Source of the DNA: Levilactobacillus wangkuiensis | GTDB taxonomy: Bacteria; Bacillota; Bacilli; Lactobacillales; Lactobacillaceae | Length of the DNA stretch: 64,000 nucleotides | Assembly: GCF_016861605.1 (NCBI RefSeq) | Contig: NZ_BOLM01000003.1 | Coordinates: forward strand, 62,001 to 126,000 | Reading direction: 5' to 3' | Made by a program: the position numbers and the translations under genes | Notes under the pieces: model-generated | The model's input: only the letters and a program-made list of their open reading frames with translations | Told to the model about the DNA's origin: nothing | Database searches by the model: none | Shown here: positions 17,965 through 27,314 of the stretch, piece by piece | Position numbering within the stretch: position 1 is the stretch's first letter | Layout of the letters: each line of letters opens with the position of its first letter

Positions 17965-19020
17965 CTATTCCTTGTTATCCTCATCATCCCGACGACGGCG
18001 ACGAATCAGGTACATAATCAATAGAATCAGTAAAATTAAAATCAACATGGCCAAGGCACCCAAGCCAATCAAGAGCCAGATGTTCACACCCGGATCATCG
18101 ACCGAGTCCTTGTTATACTTACTAGCTTGTGCACGGGTAATCGTGAAGTTGCGGTCAAACACCCAGGTTCGATTCGTATTCTTCACCACCATGTGCAAGT
18201 GATAATTACCAACCGCCAACTTGGTCTTCCCATAGAGCATGGGGTAGCTAAAACCAGTGTTAGGGGCCATCTGAACATTTTCCTTGGTGAAGTGGCCCAC
18301 CGTCTTGCCGCCATCACGGTTAGTAATCGTGGTGGTCATGTTCAAGTTAGGCACGATGATGGCCGTAGGGTTCCGCAAATTAGCGATGACGCCACGGTGG
18401 TAATTACTGATGCCAGCGCCGACCTTGCCCAATTTCAAATCAGGGTTCGGAAGCTTACCCACGGTGTAGGCCATCCCCACCACGTACGCATACTTGTTGG
18501 TAATGTTGTTGGCCCCTTTAACGCTACCGGTCACCTTACGATCGACCCGTTCAAAGTACCAGCCACCGAGAATGGCGCCGTTAAAGTTGCTCTTGGGCAT
18601 CTTAACCTTGACCGTCACAACCTTGGACCCTTTAGCAGGAACCGTCACAACCTGTTTGCCTTGTAGCTTACTAATATCGCTCATCTTGTAACGTAACGAT
18701 GGGTCATAACTCTTCGCGGCACTCATATAGTTGATTGCACCCGATGACCCCGTCCAGGCGGTATTCACCTGGGACTTAACGCGAATATTTTGATTCGTCA
18801 CGTTGTAAATCCGCGTTTGGAGCGTCTCCGTTTGACCCGGCTTCATGGCCAGATCAAAGAATGATTTGTTCTTATCAATCTGATTCTGTGGAATTTTGGC
18901 TTCCACGCTATAACCAATATCATTGGCCACAGCGGCCTTTGAAATCACTGGGACTGACAACCCCAGCATCACACTGAAAATTGCGAGTACCATGAGTTGA
19001 AGCTTCTTAAATCCTGACAT
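17965..19020 (-). CDS. cscA: DUF916/DUF3324 membrane-anchored protein (CscA), csc operon 1
   Basis: A 351-residue protein with signal peptide, an N-terminal DUF916 domain (peptidoglycan-binding in the WxL-partner family), a DUF3324 domain (around 170-300, AYVVGMAYTVGK...) and one C-terminal membrane helix followed by the basic tail RRRRRDDEDNKE. By family knowledge it pairs with WxL proteins and holds them at the cell surface. It follows cscB across a hairpin at 19089-19123 and shares the operon with cscD and cscC. About 60-70% of positions look the same in the paralogues at 22832 and 27801 (estimate by eye). Confidence 0.87.
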   Translation of the reverse strand: MSGFKKLQLMVLAIFSVMLGLSVPVISKAAVANDIGYSVEAKIPQNQIDKNKSFFDLAMKPGQTETLQTRIYNVTNQNIRVKSQVNTAWTGSSGAINYMSAAKSYDPSLRYKMSDISKLQGKQVVTVPAKGSKVVTVKVKMPKSNFNGAILGGWYFERVDRKVTGSVKGANNITNKYAYVVGMAYTVGKLPNPDLKLGKVGAGISNYHRGVIANLRNPTAIIVPNLNMTTTITNRDGGKTVGHFTKENVQMAPNTGFSYPMLYGKTKLAVGNYHLHMVVKNTNRTWVFDRNFTITRAQASKYNKDSVDDPGVNIWLLIGLGALAMLILILLILLIMYLIRRRRRDDEDNKE

Positions 19021-19088
19021 CCTTACACCTCTGCCTTACCCTAGTTAGACTTTGTCGTATCAATCTCATGATACTACATATGTAGGCG

Positions 19089-19123
19089 AAAAAGGTGCTC
19101 ATCTCTAAACAATGGACACCTTC
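19089..19123 (-). terminator. Intra-operon hairpin between cscB and cscA, operon 1
   Basis: On the minus strand AAGGTGTCCAT pairs with ATGAGCACCTT and is followed by TTTTTCG. It is equivalent to hairpins at 23959 and 28950. A partial terminator would make cscB the most abundant product of the operon (inference). Confidence 0.7.
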
Positions 19124-19139
19124 ACTCGCAATCAAACAA

Positions 19140-19937
19140 TTATTTAATTGAATCTGAGGAAGTTGGGGTGTTGCTTAAGCTCCAAGTTAAGTTACCGTTG
19201 TAAGTCCCGGACTTGGCGTTAGGCGCCACGTTGTTCAGGGCAATCTTGTCAGTCCCTAATTGGAAAGCAGTGGCACCGGCACCATGGTCAGCAGCTGCGG
19301 TGTAGATGGTAGCTGGCGCGTTCGTCGCACCATCAGTAGCTAAGCTAACGTTGTTGGCAGTAATGCCAGCGTTGTCCGCAGAGTTGGTAATGGTTGTGTC
19401 ACCATTGTTAGTGCCGGCAACACCAGTACCAAAGTCAACCGTGGCACCCTTCAAAACATCTTTACTTGCATTAGTCATTTGAGAACTCTGAACCTGAACT
19501 GACCAACCGGCGTTCGTCCCACGAGAGTCACCAACTTCAGTGACGAAGTTGGCGTTAGGCGTGCCATCCTTCATGAAGGTGCTTTCTGTGATGGTCTTAA
19601 CTGGAATGGTTTGTGCTTTACTGATTGATGAAGTCGTTTCTTCAAAGGTCATGTCCTTCGTAACGTACAGGAAGGTTAATGGACCACTAACTTTAGCACC
19701 GTTATCTGCTGGATTGCTAGGACTCGTTGAATCTGTTGGATCCGTATTAGTTGCAGGATTCGATGGATCAGTTGGATCAACAGGATTAGTCATGTTAGCT
19801 GGCGCATCAATTTGAACGTGCGTAGCAGTATTCCCAGTCGAAGTTGGATCAGTTGTGTCCGCATTGGCAGCAACTGGTGCAACTGTCCCCAACAACAATG
19901 CACTGGCTAATACGATTGTACTTAATGTCTTCTTCAT
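19140..19937 (-). CDS. cscB: WxL-domain protein (CscB), csc operon 1
   Basis: First gene of csc operon 1. The 265-residue exported protein has a signal peptide (MKKTLSTIVLASALLLG..., cleavage near ANA-DT), a Pro/Asp/Asn-rich segment with repeated PTDP/NPVDP motifs (about 45-80), then a WxL domain with NAGWSVQVQSS and GNLTWSLSN. Mature proteins of this class coat the wall by binding peptidoglycan. The first 25 residues are nearly the same as in the cscB of operon 2, pointing to recent duplication. A strong promoter and a ~180-nt leader precede it. Confidence 0.87.
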   Translation of the reverse strand: MKKTLSTIVLASALLLGTVAPVAANADTTDPTSTGNTATHVQIDAPANMTNPVDPTDPSNPATNTDPTDSTSPSNPADNGAKVSGPLTFLYVTKDMTFEETTSSISKAQTIPVKTITESTFMKDGTPNANFVTEVGDSRGTNAGWSVQVQSSQMTNASKDVLKGATVDFGTGVAGTNNGDTTITNSADNAGITANNVSLATDGATNAPATIYTAAADHGAGATAFQLGTDKIALNNVAPNAKSGTYNGNLTWSLSNTPTSSDSIK

Positions 19938-20117
19938 AAATAAAGCACCCCTTAGATTGATCTTTTACGGATTCCCAAAACACTGTGACAGACAACACAT
20001 CTTATGGGTCGTCATGACTTTCGGTAAGAAGATGAGCACCTCAATCATTAAGACCAGTTGTGGAAAAGCAACTCCCCCTAGAAGGATGTTACGCTTCACT
20101 AACTATGTAACAAAGCT

Positions 20118-20146
20118 ATTATAAGTCCAAATAGTTCAGTTGTAAA
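20118..20146 (-). promoter_or_regulatory. Promoter of csc operon 1
   Basis: On the minus strand TTTACA (20146-20141), a 17-bp spacer and TATAAT (20123-20118). Downstream, GCTTTGTTACATAGTTAGT is conserved in operons 1 and 2, with most of it also in operon 3. The leader to cscB is about 175 nt long and partly conserved between operons. Confidence 0.85.
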
Positions 20147-20275
20147 CCATTTTCTTGCATATATTTTAAAAAGATTAATCGATTGATAAAAGTTAAGTGA
20201 ATTACCGTACTTTAGGCATTTATAGCCTATTTAGCGGCACTATTCCACCTGTTTATCGTTTATACAAACTAGCCA

Positions 20276-20600
20276 CTAAAACGATTGTGGATAGCGCTTT
20301 CTAAATTCCGTTAGGTCATCAATCGTATAGGGCCGTTTGCTTTCAATCCATAGTTTTACACCTTTATCGGCTAAAGTCACACTGGCTAATCAGTGGGTAT
20401 GGCGACGACTATTGACGTTATGGTGATAGTATCCCGCTTCAACCAGAAATTATTGTCTGACGTTCAGGCTGGGATGGCTGTCCATAACTGCACCGATAAC
20501 AGGCAATCAAATTCTCAATGGTGATTTCCAGCCAGAATCGGATCAACCTGATTTCCACCAATTTTAATCGACAGTTCAATAGTAAACTTAACAAAAAAAC
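20276..20600 (-). pseudogene. Decayed coding remnant of unknown family
   Basis: Minus-strand translation gives clear protein-like pieces, broken by two in-frame stops and at least one frameshift. The pieces read KFTIELSIKIGGNQVDPILAG, then PVIGAVMDSHPSLNVRQ-stop-FLVEAGYYHHNVNSRRHTH-stop-LASVTLADKGVKL, ending ...TEFRKRYPQSF-stop. No start codon or ribosome-binding site is evident. The family is not recognised. It lies in the spacer between csc operons 1 and 2, as expected for a gene displaced by, or left over from, operon duplication. Confidence 0.5.
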
Positions 20601-20638
20601 GTCCCAACAAGTTGGCCATAAATCCTTGTTGAGGCGTT
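20597..20638 (-). terminator. Terminator of csc operon 2
   Basis: On the minus strand AACGCCTCAACAAG pairs with CTTGTTGGGACGTT, followed by TTTTT, 22 bp after the cscC stop of operon 2. Confidence 0.85.
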
Positions 20639-20659
20639 CATTAAATTTAGTTTAGCCCT

Positions 20660-22330
20660 TTAATCAGGCGTGTTGTTCAACCACCACGTAATGTTGCCAT
20701 CGTAATTTGCTTGCTGGCCGCCACCCGCGTAAATATTGTTGGGTTGTGCTTGCAAATACATGCCTGCTGGTGCAGTCGATCCATTTCCCGGGTACTGTTG
20801 ACCAGAATGCGCCCAAGCACTAGCGACATTAGTATCATCACTTGACCGCGTTCCAGACGTTATTTTAGCCAAACTACCATCCAGGATTTGATTTTGCCCA
20901 TTACCATCTGCGTAAACCAGATTCAGGGTATGGCCACTACCATCCGTCAGCGGCGTTGCTTGCACTGCCAAGTACCAAGGCGAACCTTTCGCCCGCGTAT
21001 CAGAAATGTGGACGCTATAGGCGCCTGCATCTGAACCATCCGCGTTCAAGCTCCCATTGGGTGCAATCAAAGTCGACTGATTTGGAATCCGTAACGGCTG
21101 ACTCTTACTACCAAATTCCAGTGACGTATACGTCCCAAACTGGAGCTGACCAGCACTCCGCAACACATTAACCGTCGCGTCACTCGTACTCGTATCACCG
21201 GCCGAGTCCTTGGCGTTAATCGCCACACTCGTGTTACCGCCAGCCATCACTGAGCTCAATGTGTCCGCCGTTGTACTGGTATTAAAAGTCAGATCGTCCT
21301 TCGTTTTCGTTAACGCCGTTGTGTCACCTTGCTTGGTGACGGTCAACCCAGCTTTATCAGCCAGCCAATCGGCAATATCCGCCGATGATTTACCCGTAAT
21401 ATGCTCGGTCCACTCATCTGGCGACACACTTACAGTCGACGTCCCTGGCGAAATCGCCAGTGGTGTTGCATCACTAACGTTAGCCGTTGCTGATTTGGTA
21501 TCGCCAAATTCATCGCTCTCGGTCACCTTCACACTTGACGTATCTCCTAGACTCTTAAGCGTTGCTGTACCGAGGCTAATGCTGTAATTGCCATTAGTAT
21601 CAACCGTCGCCGTATATTTATCATCCGGAATAGATTCCCCAGACAGCGTGACCGTCGCACCAGGTTCACCGGTACCCGTAATCGTTGCACTAGACGAAGG
21701 CAGGTCTGCCCCTTTATTAATCGTGACATCCGCCATTTTAGAAACAGCGTCACTGGCAGCGGTCAGCTCCATATCCCCATAGTGAACCCACTCCGTACTT
21801 GAGGGGGCCACGTATGAAAAGCCAATGTAGATTGGTAGAGGAATCTTCGTCCCTAATTGAGACAAATCGACGTTGATCGTTGTCGCAACCGTATTCGTGA
21901 AAATAAATCCTGTCGTTGGCGGTGTGGCCGTCTGACCAGAATTGGTAATCGTCCAGGGCGTCGGTGTTGAAGTTGCTAACGACTTCGGCTTGCCGTCTAC
22001 CATGGCAATCACATCGGTATAGAACGTCCCATACTTCCCTTTAGTTGTGGTTGCCGTCCCATCATACATAATCTTAAACTGTGTTGTCTTGTTTGTGATT
22101 CGGCCATTAACCACCCCATTCGCAGATACATCGCCTATATTAGGGTAAGACGAAGTCCCAAAGGGAACACTATCGCCTTTAGCCAAAACGAAGTCGGTAT
22201 TTCTGCCGTAAACGCCTGAATCTGTGGTTATTGGGGTCAAGGTATCTGCCCGCGCCACTTGCATGCCAGTCGCAAGTCCCGCAAATGCGAGTAGCAAAAC
22301 CAGTTGTTCTAAAACCTTCTTGACCTTCAT
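20660..22330 (-). CDS. cscC: Large WxL-domain surface protein (CscC), csc operon 2
   Basis: A 556-residue paralogue of the operon 1 CscC. It has a signal peptide ending near ARADT, an Ig-like unit (ITGTGEPGATVTLSGE near 215), conserved blocks KSSADIADWLADKAGLTVTK and VLRSAGQLQFGT, and a C-terminal WxL domain with SPWYLAVQ and GNITWWLNN. Here the second motif is WWL. It starts nine bases after cscD and ends the second operon. Likely the large extracellular subunit of the second complex. Confidence 0.85.
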   Translation of the reverse strand: MKVKKVLEQLVLLLAFAGLATGMQVARADTLTPITTDSGVYGRNTDFVLAKGDSVPFGTSSYPNIGDVSANGVVNGRITNKTTQFKIMYDGTATTTKGKYGTFYTDVIAMVDGKPKSLATSTPTPWTITNSGQTATPPTTGFIFTNTVATTINVDLSQLGTKIPLPIYIGFSYVAPSSTEWVHYGDMELTAASDAVSKMADVTINKGADLPSSSATITGTGEPGATVTLSGESIPDDKYTATVDTNGNYSISLGTATLKSLGDTSSVKVTESDEFGDTKSATANVSDATPLAISPGTSTVSVSPDEWTEHITGKSSADIADWLADKAGLTVTKQGDTTALTKTKDDLTFNTSTTADTLSSVMAGGNTSVAINAKDSAGDTSTSDATVNVLRSAGQLQFGTYTSLEFGSKSQPLRIPNQSTLIAPNGSLNADGSDAGAYSVHISDTRAKGSPWYLAVQATPLTDGSGHTLNLVYADGNGQNQILDGSLAKITSGTRSSDDTNVASAWAHSGQQYPGNGSTAPAGMYLQAQPNNIYAGGGQQANYDGNITWWLNNTPD

Positions 22331-22338
22331 CTCGAAAC

Positions 22339-22800
22339 TTAATTCCTCTCCCTGAGCCGACGTGCTTGCTGATAAACCAGCATGGCTAACATGACGACCA
22401 TTAATAACAGCATGCCGAACAAGCTCACCAAAAATAATTGTGACTCACTCGTTTGTGGCAACCGACCCGCGACCAAGTCAGCTGAGCCAGATTTAACCGC
22501 CGTAACAACGGCCCCTGGGACAGTCTGCTTGTTCCCCGTCTTGGATCCAGTTTTCTTTGATGCGGCTGGCTGGGAACCGGTTAGCCGATCGCCATCCGCC
22601 CCGGTTATGGGTGTTTGCCCACTGGGAATTTGATCCACCAGGTCAGCTAACCGCTGTTGCTGGGGGTTGCCAATAATATGAACCCCCATCTGCGTCGTCC
22701 CACCGGTTCCGCCAACCGTCGTGGCGAGTGCAGGCGTACCAACGCCGACCCCCACAACCAGTGTGACAGCCAAGATGACGCTCATGATTAACTTTTTCAT
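22339..22800 (-). CDS. cscD: Small sortase-anchored protein (CscD), csc operon 2
   Basis: A 153-residue protein with signal peptide (cleavage near ALATT), linker rich in Gly/Lys/Thr and sorting signal LPQTSE, hydrophobic span and tail RRLRERN. ATG at 22800 is chosen because GAGGAGG stands nine bases upstream; the longer in-frame version would run into the cscA 3' end. Role as wall anchor of the second csc complex is inferred from the family. Confidence 0.85.
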   Translation of the reverse strand: MKKLIMSVILAVTLVVGVGVGTPALATTVGGTGGTTQMGVHIIGNPQQQRLADLVDQIPSGQTPITGADGDRLTGSQPAASKKTGSKTGNKQTVPGAVVTAVKSGSADLVAGRLPQTSESQLFLVSLFGMLLLMVVMLAMLVYQQARRLRERN

Positions 22801-22831
22801 CACCCACGCCCTCCTCTCAGGCCGAACGTGC

Positions 22832-23890
22832 TTATTTTTCAGTATCTTCTTCATCCCGACGACGGCGACGAATCAGGTAGATAATCAACAAGATTAATAG
22901 AATCAATAACAGCATGACTAACGCACCGATCCCAATGAGTAACCACATATTCATCCCGGGATTGTCCACGGAACTGCGGTTGTACTTGTTGGCTTGGGCC
23001 TTGGTAATCGTGAAGTCACGGTCAAATACCCAGGTTCGATCCGTATTCTTCACGACCATGTGCAGATGGTAGTATCCCGCCTTTAAAGGTGTCTTACCAT
23101 AAAGCATCGGGTAGCCAAATGTCGTGTTTGGGGCCATTTGGACATTCGATTGTTTCAGTTGCTTCACAACTTTGCCACCATCCCGATTGGTAATGGTGGT
23201 GTTCATCTTCAAGTTAGGCACAATTGTTGCCGTTGGGTTCCGCAGGTTCGCAATCACACCGCGGTGATAGTTACTGAGACCAGCACCCACCTTGCCTAAG
23301 GTCAAATTACCACTGGGAACCTTGCCCAGAACGTATTCCATGCCGACCACGTAAGCGTACTTATTCCGAACGTTATTAGCGCCTTTGACGTTGCCAGTCA
23401 CCTTGGTGTCGGTCCGTTCAAAGTACCAGGCACCCAGAACCAAGCCATTAAACCCAGACATTTGGGGTAGCGTGGCTTTAGCAGTCACTACTTTAGACCC
23501 ATGAGCTGGAATCGTGACGGTCTTCTGGCCCTGCACCTTCGTCAACTCACTCATCTTGTACTTCAATGAAGAATCGTAAGTCTTAGTTGGGTTAACGTAA
23601 TCAATCGCCCCACCAGAGTTGGTCCAAGCCGTATGAATCGCAGACTTCACTTTGATCTCTTGATTTGTCACGTTAAAAATCTTGGTATGCAGCGTTTGCG
23701 TTTGGCCCGACTTCATTTTCAACTCGAAAAAGGAGTTGCGCTTGTCAATCTGGTTCTTCGGCAACTGGGCCGCCACACTGTACCCGATGTTATTTTGTGC
23801 CGCAGCGTTGGCCTTAACCGTCGCTAGACCACCCATAAGCACACCAAAAACTGCGAGAAAAATTAGTTGAAACTTCTTGAACTTTGTCAT
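22832..23890 (-). CDS. cscA: DUF916/DUF3324 membrane-anchored protein (CscA), csc operon 2
   Basis: A 352-residue protein with signal peptide (KANAAAQ), DUF916 and DUF3324 domains, one C-terminal membrane helix (MWLLIGIGALVMLLLILLIL) and a basic tail RRRRRDEEDTEK. The conserved block GLSNYHRGVIANLRNPTA is shared with the other two CscA paralogues. It lies between cscB (after a hairpin at 23959) and cscD. Expected to retain the WxL proteins of its operon at the cell surface. Confidence 0.87.
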   Translation of the reverse strand: MTKFKKFQLIFLAVFGVLMGGLATVKANAAAQNNIGYSVAAQLPKNQIDKRNSFFELKMKSGQTQTLHTKIFNVTNQEIKVKSAIHTAWTNSGGAIDYVNPTKTYDSSLKYKMSELTKVQGQKTVTIPAHGSKVVTAKATLPQMSGFNGLVLGAWYFERTDTKVTGNVKGANNVRNKYAYVVGMEYVLGKVPSGNLTLGKVGAGLSNYHRGVIANLRNPTATIVPNLKMNTTITNRDGGKVVKQLKQSNVQMAPNTTFGYPMLYGKTPLKAGYYHLHMVVKNTDRTWVFDRDFTITKAQANKYNRSSVDNPGMNMWLLIGIGALVMLLLILLILLIIYLIRRRRRDEEDTEK

Positions 23891-23958
23891 ACTTTCACCC
23901 CTGATTTACCCTAGTTAAATACTTAACTCATTAATTTCATAATACGCCATATGTAAAT

Positions 23959-23994
23959 AAAAAAGGTGTTCATTTTATCCAATGGACACCTTTT
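23959..23994 (-). terminator. Intra-operon hairpin between cscB and cscA, operon 2
   Basis: On the minus strand AAAAGGTGTCCATTG pairs with the AATGAACACCTTTT arm, followed by TTATTT. Same position and near-identical arms as in operons 1 and 3. Confidence 0.7.
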
Positions 23995-24014
23995 CTCGTA
24001 AATAACACATTTTT

Positions 24015-24815
24015 TTAGTTAGCAGGTGTGGTAACTGGGGCAGTCACTGGAGTATCAGATAAGGCCCAAGTTAACGTCCCGTCGTAAGTCCCGGCGGCGG
24101 TGTTCCCACCGACATTGGCTAATTTAATGTTCGTTGGATCGAGTTGGAATGAGGTTGACCCAGCACCGAAGCCCTTTTCAGCATTGTAAATAGTTTTTGC
24201 GGTAGCTGTCGTGGTTGGCACACTAACCGTGTAAGCTGAGATTCCTGCTGAGTTACCAGTAGCACCTGCGGCATCACCAGAGTTCTTGATGGTCGTCGTA
24301 TCGCCAGCACCGTTGAAATCAACCGTGGCACCCTTCAAAGCAACGTTCGTATCTTTATCCGTCATTGGTGAGCTAGAAACGCTGACAGACCAACCGGCGT
24401 TAGATGCACGCGTGTCAGAGATTTCAGTAACGAAGTTAGGGTTGGCTTGCGCATCAGTAGCGGCACTGAAAGTATCTGTACTGATCTTGTCAACATCGAT
24501 GTCAGGCTGAGTAGCAGTGGTAACAGCTTGAACAGACTTGAAAGCCATGTCCTTGGTTACGTATAAGAAGCTTAATGGACCATCACTGTTCGTAGCACCG
24601 TTATTACCATCAGGTGTGGTGGCAGAACCGCCGGCATCCGTATCTGGCTTGTTTGGATCAACTGGGTTGGTCTTGTTGTCTGGTGCCGTGAAAGTCGCAT
24701 GCGTTTCGGTCGTACCTTTAGTTCCATCGACGGCTGCGGCATGAGCAGCAACTGGTGCAACAGTCCCCAACAATAATGCACTGGCTAATACGATTGTACT
24801 TAATGTCTTCTTCAT
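24015..24815 (-). CDS. cscB: WxL-domain protein (CscB), csc operon 2
   Basis: A 266-residue exported protein heading csc operon 2. The signal peptide is the same as that of operon 1 up to about residue 24 (AAHA). It has a short NPVDPNKPDTD segment and the WxL domain with NAGWSVSVSSS and GTLTWALSD, plus a Thr/Pro tail. The 5' end of the gene and its leader are almost identical to operon 1, whereas the body has diverged. Predicted to bind peptidoglycan and join CscA. Confidence 0.87.
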   Translation of the reverse strand: MKKTLSTIVLASALLLGTVAPVAAHAAAVDGTKGTTETHATFTAPDNKTNPVDPNKPDTDAGGSATTPDGNNGATNSDGPLSFLYVTKDMAFKSVQAVTTATQPDIDVDKISTDTFSAATDAQANPNFVTEISDTRASNAGWSVSVSSSPMTDKDTNVALKGATVDFNGAGDTTTIKNSGDAAGATGNSAGISAYTVSVPTTTATAKTIYNAEKGFGAGSTSFQLDPTNIKLANVGGNTAAGTYDGTLTWALSDTPVTAPVTTPAN

Positions 24816-24986
24816 AAATAAAGCACCCCTTAGATTTATCTTTTAATAAATTCCCAAAACAATGCAACAAGCTTATGGGTCTCGCTGATCTCAGTAAAAG
24901 CCTAAGCACCTCAACCATTGCGGCCAGTTGGATAAACGCAACGCCCCTGAAAAGGTGTTACGATTCACTAACTATGTAACAAAGCT

Positions 24987-25015
24987 ATTATAAGGCCAAT
25001 TGATTTCGTTGTAAA
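24987..25015 (-). promoter_or_regulatory. Promoter of csc operon 2
   Basis: On the minus strand TTTACA (25015-25010), 17-bp spacer, TATAAT (24992-24987). The following 20 bases match operon 1. No gene is seen between here and the operon 3 terminator at 25361; that ~350-bp spacer holds nothing else I can identify. Confidence 0.85.
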
Positions 25016-25360
25016 CAATTTTTGTGCTTATATTTTAAAAAATATTAATCAGATGATAAAATCAGCCCAAATACTGTGTTTAAAGCGTTTATACTATGTT
25101 TTTAACAACTATCAAAGATGCTTATTGTTTGCAAAAATAGCCATATGGTCGACTGTGGACAAGGGGCCATAACCCCTAACAGCCCTACAATCGTACAGGG
25201 CTATCAGCATTCTAGCAATAGCCTGTTCCAAATAGCTGATTACGCTAAATTAGCTAAAAAGGTAATTAAACTAATAAACGCTACTTTATATTCGTTACGA
25301 ACTCAAAAAATGGTGTCCACTGACGACCACCATCTTTACTGTCATTTTTGAAAAAACAAA

Positions 25361-25406
25361 AATCACCCGAGTCCTTGTCATAGCCGGCAAAAGGACTCGG
25401 GTGATT
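25361..25406 (-). terminator. Terminator of csc operon 3
   Basis: AATCACCCGAGTCCTT pairs perfectly with AAGGACTCGGGTGATT and is followed on the minus strand by TTTGTTTTTTC. Confidence 0.9.
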
Positions 25407-25451
25407 CAGGACTTATTTAGCTGACTTTACTCCAACTCACGCTGACTCAGT

Positions 25452-27308
25452 TTATCCAAGAGCATTGTTAACGGGTAAACTGCTTGAACTGCTCGTTGAA
25501 CTATCGCTAGCTGGGCTACTAATAGCAGTATTACCACCGGATTCAGAGCTCTCACTTCCATGTTCCTTAGCATAATCCGCGCTAATATCCGTGCTAGCAA
25601 CAGAACCGGGTGCATTTGTCAGCTCCCAATAGATTGTGCCTTGGTACGTTGTCGTATTACTACCCGAAAAGATTGTCGGCATCGCATCCAGGTACATCCC
25701 TGTAGCCGGCTGATTCAGCGTCTGTGTCGTTGTTGACCAACCGTCCGTCGCGTTCACGTCCTGAGTAACTGAACGGTCACGGGCACCTGCAGAAACTGCC
25801 ACAGCAGAAGCCATTGATTCGCGGTTGCCGTCAGTGTCAACGTACACCATATGACCATCTAGCTTCCGTTGATTTCCATCAGTAGAAGTTAAGTCCGTTG
25901 TCTGGGCCAAAACGGTCCACTGTGTGCCTGAGGCTTGTGTATCATGTACTAACACTTGTGGCAGTGTTTTAGGTGCAATCAATGTTTCCTTAGATGGTAC
26001 ACTGATTGCGCCAAAGTCCATCTCGTTATCAACATGACTCAGGTAAAGCTCACCCGCATTCCGTTTAAGGGTAATATCAGCCGTACTTGTCGTCCCAACA
26101 CCATCTGAATTTGTCGCCCCAATTTTAACGGTTAGACTACCATCGTTGGCCAGTCCAGCAAGCTGCGTTGCAATATCAGTCTGATCAGACTTCAGCGTCA
26201 CCTTGCTTAAATCATATGGCGTTCCCAGATAAGAAACGGTAACCCCGGCCTGTTTAGCAATCCAGTTTAATACCTGGTTGTCGGATGACATGCCTTGCAA
26301 GTCCTCCAAGGTATCTGGATCGATGTCTAGGCTATTCGTAGGCGGCGTAATTTTCAGCGCCGGATTAATTGTCGCTCCAGCAGTTGCGTGATCACCCATG
26401 TCATTATATTCAGTTACCCCAAGGGTAGTTGTTCCCGTATCGGGCATGCTGACTAAATTTCCAATATAATCTGGAAAATCAATTTCAAATGTTCCATCTG
26501 CACTAACGTTATCGCCAGAATAGTCCGTATCCTCGTTACCCTTGGTCAAGGTCGCGGCAATCTTTAGCCCCGGATACCCGACTCCTGTAACTTTCTTGTC
26601 CGACGCCATGATGTTCTTAATATTCCCTGTACCTGTTGCTTTAAATGTCGAATTGATATACATCTTAGGATCAAACAGCCAGTCGGTCCCTTTCCAGGTA
26701 GTTTCAAGCGCATCATCTTCAGTGATTCTGGCATAAACTAAATAATCCGTTTTCGTTGAGTTGGTATAGGTAATGGCAAAACCCAGAGATAAGGGGAGCA
26801 AAGTATAGAGCTTTGACAAATTGACATCAATCTCATAATAATCACCCGACGTCGTCACACTAGGAACAGCAGATCCACTAATCAAATCAGTTCCCACAGC
26901 AAAAGGTTTAGCATCTCCAGCTGGTGCATTGGGATCCATATTAGATCGCATAACCTCTGGCTTGATGCTTTTAATCTTGCTGGTCGCACCACTAGCCATG
27001 CCAAAACTTCCAGACACCTGTAGATAGATTTTAGTCGTGCTCATTGTAATTCTATTTGTGCCTGATAGTCCGTTGGCCGCAACGACTCCCAACTTGGGCC
27101 TTGTTGGAACCGACCAAGTCGGCTCTATCTGTCCCATGTACATCGCACCTTTATCTGACCTCGCCGAATAGTAGGCACTAGCAGTATTTACCGGTTTAGC
27201 ACCCGCTGGCATCGTTGCGGCATTGGCTGAACAATTCCCAACCAAGCTGAATCCCAACACCACGGTCAGCAGTAAGCCAAGTTGCATGATGAATTTACGA
27301 AACTTCAT
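25452..27308 (-). CDS. cscC: Large WxL-domain surface protein (CscC), csc operon 3
   Basis: The longest and most divergent CscC (618 residues). Signal peptide (cleavage near ANAAT; a cysteine in VGNCSANA is probably not a lipobox), a diverged beta-rich region, the block IAKQAGVTVSYLG, and a WxL domain with GTQWTVLAQ and GTIYWELTN. After the WxL domain it has a unique 45-residue tail rich in Ser/Glu (ESSESGGN...SSTSSSSSLP), absent from the other two CscC. The tail could be an extended linker or interaction site. It starts seven bases after cscD. Confidence 0.83.
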   Translation of the reverse strand: MKFRKFIMQLGLLLTVVLGFSLVGNCSANAATMPAGAKPVNTASAYYSARSDKGAMYMGQIEPTWSVPTRPKLGVVAANGLSGTNRITMSTTKIYLQVSGSFGMASGATSKIKSIKPEVMRSNMDPNAPAGDAKPFAVGTDLISGSAVPSVTTSGDYYEIDVNLSKLYTLLPLSLGFAITYTNSTKTDYLVYARITEDDALETTWKGTDWLFDPKMYINSTFKATGTGNIKNIMASDKKVTGVGYPGLKIAATLTKGNEDTDYSGDNVSADGTFEIDFPDYIGNLVSMPDTGTTTLGVTEYNDMGDHATAGATINPALKITPPTNSLDIDPDTLEDLQGMSSDNQVLNWIAKQAGVTVSYLGTPYDLSKVTLKSDQTDIATQLAGLANDGSLTVKIGATNSDGVGTTSTADITLKRNAGELYLSHVDNEMDFGAISVPSKETLIAPKTLPQVLVHDTQASGTQWTVLAQTTDLTSTDGNQRKLDGHMVYVDTDGNRESMASAVAVSAGARDRSVTQDVNATDGWSTTTQTLNQPATGMYLDAMPTIFSGSNTTTYQGTIYWELTNAPGSVASTDISADYAKEHGSESSESGGNTAISSPASDSSTSSSSSLPVNNALG

Positions 27309-27314
27309 TTTGAC

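Noticed and set aside
25118-25351. 77-codon frame between csc operons 2 and 3
   Set aside because: No ribosome-binding site and no protein-like character; crosses AT-rich spacer DNA.
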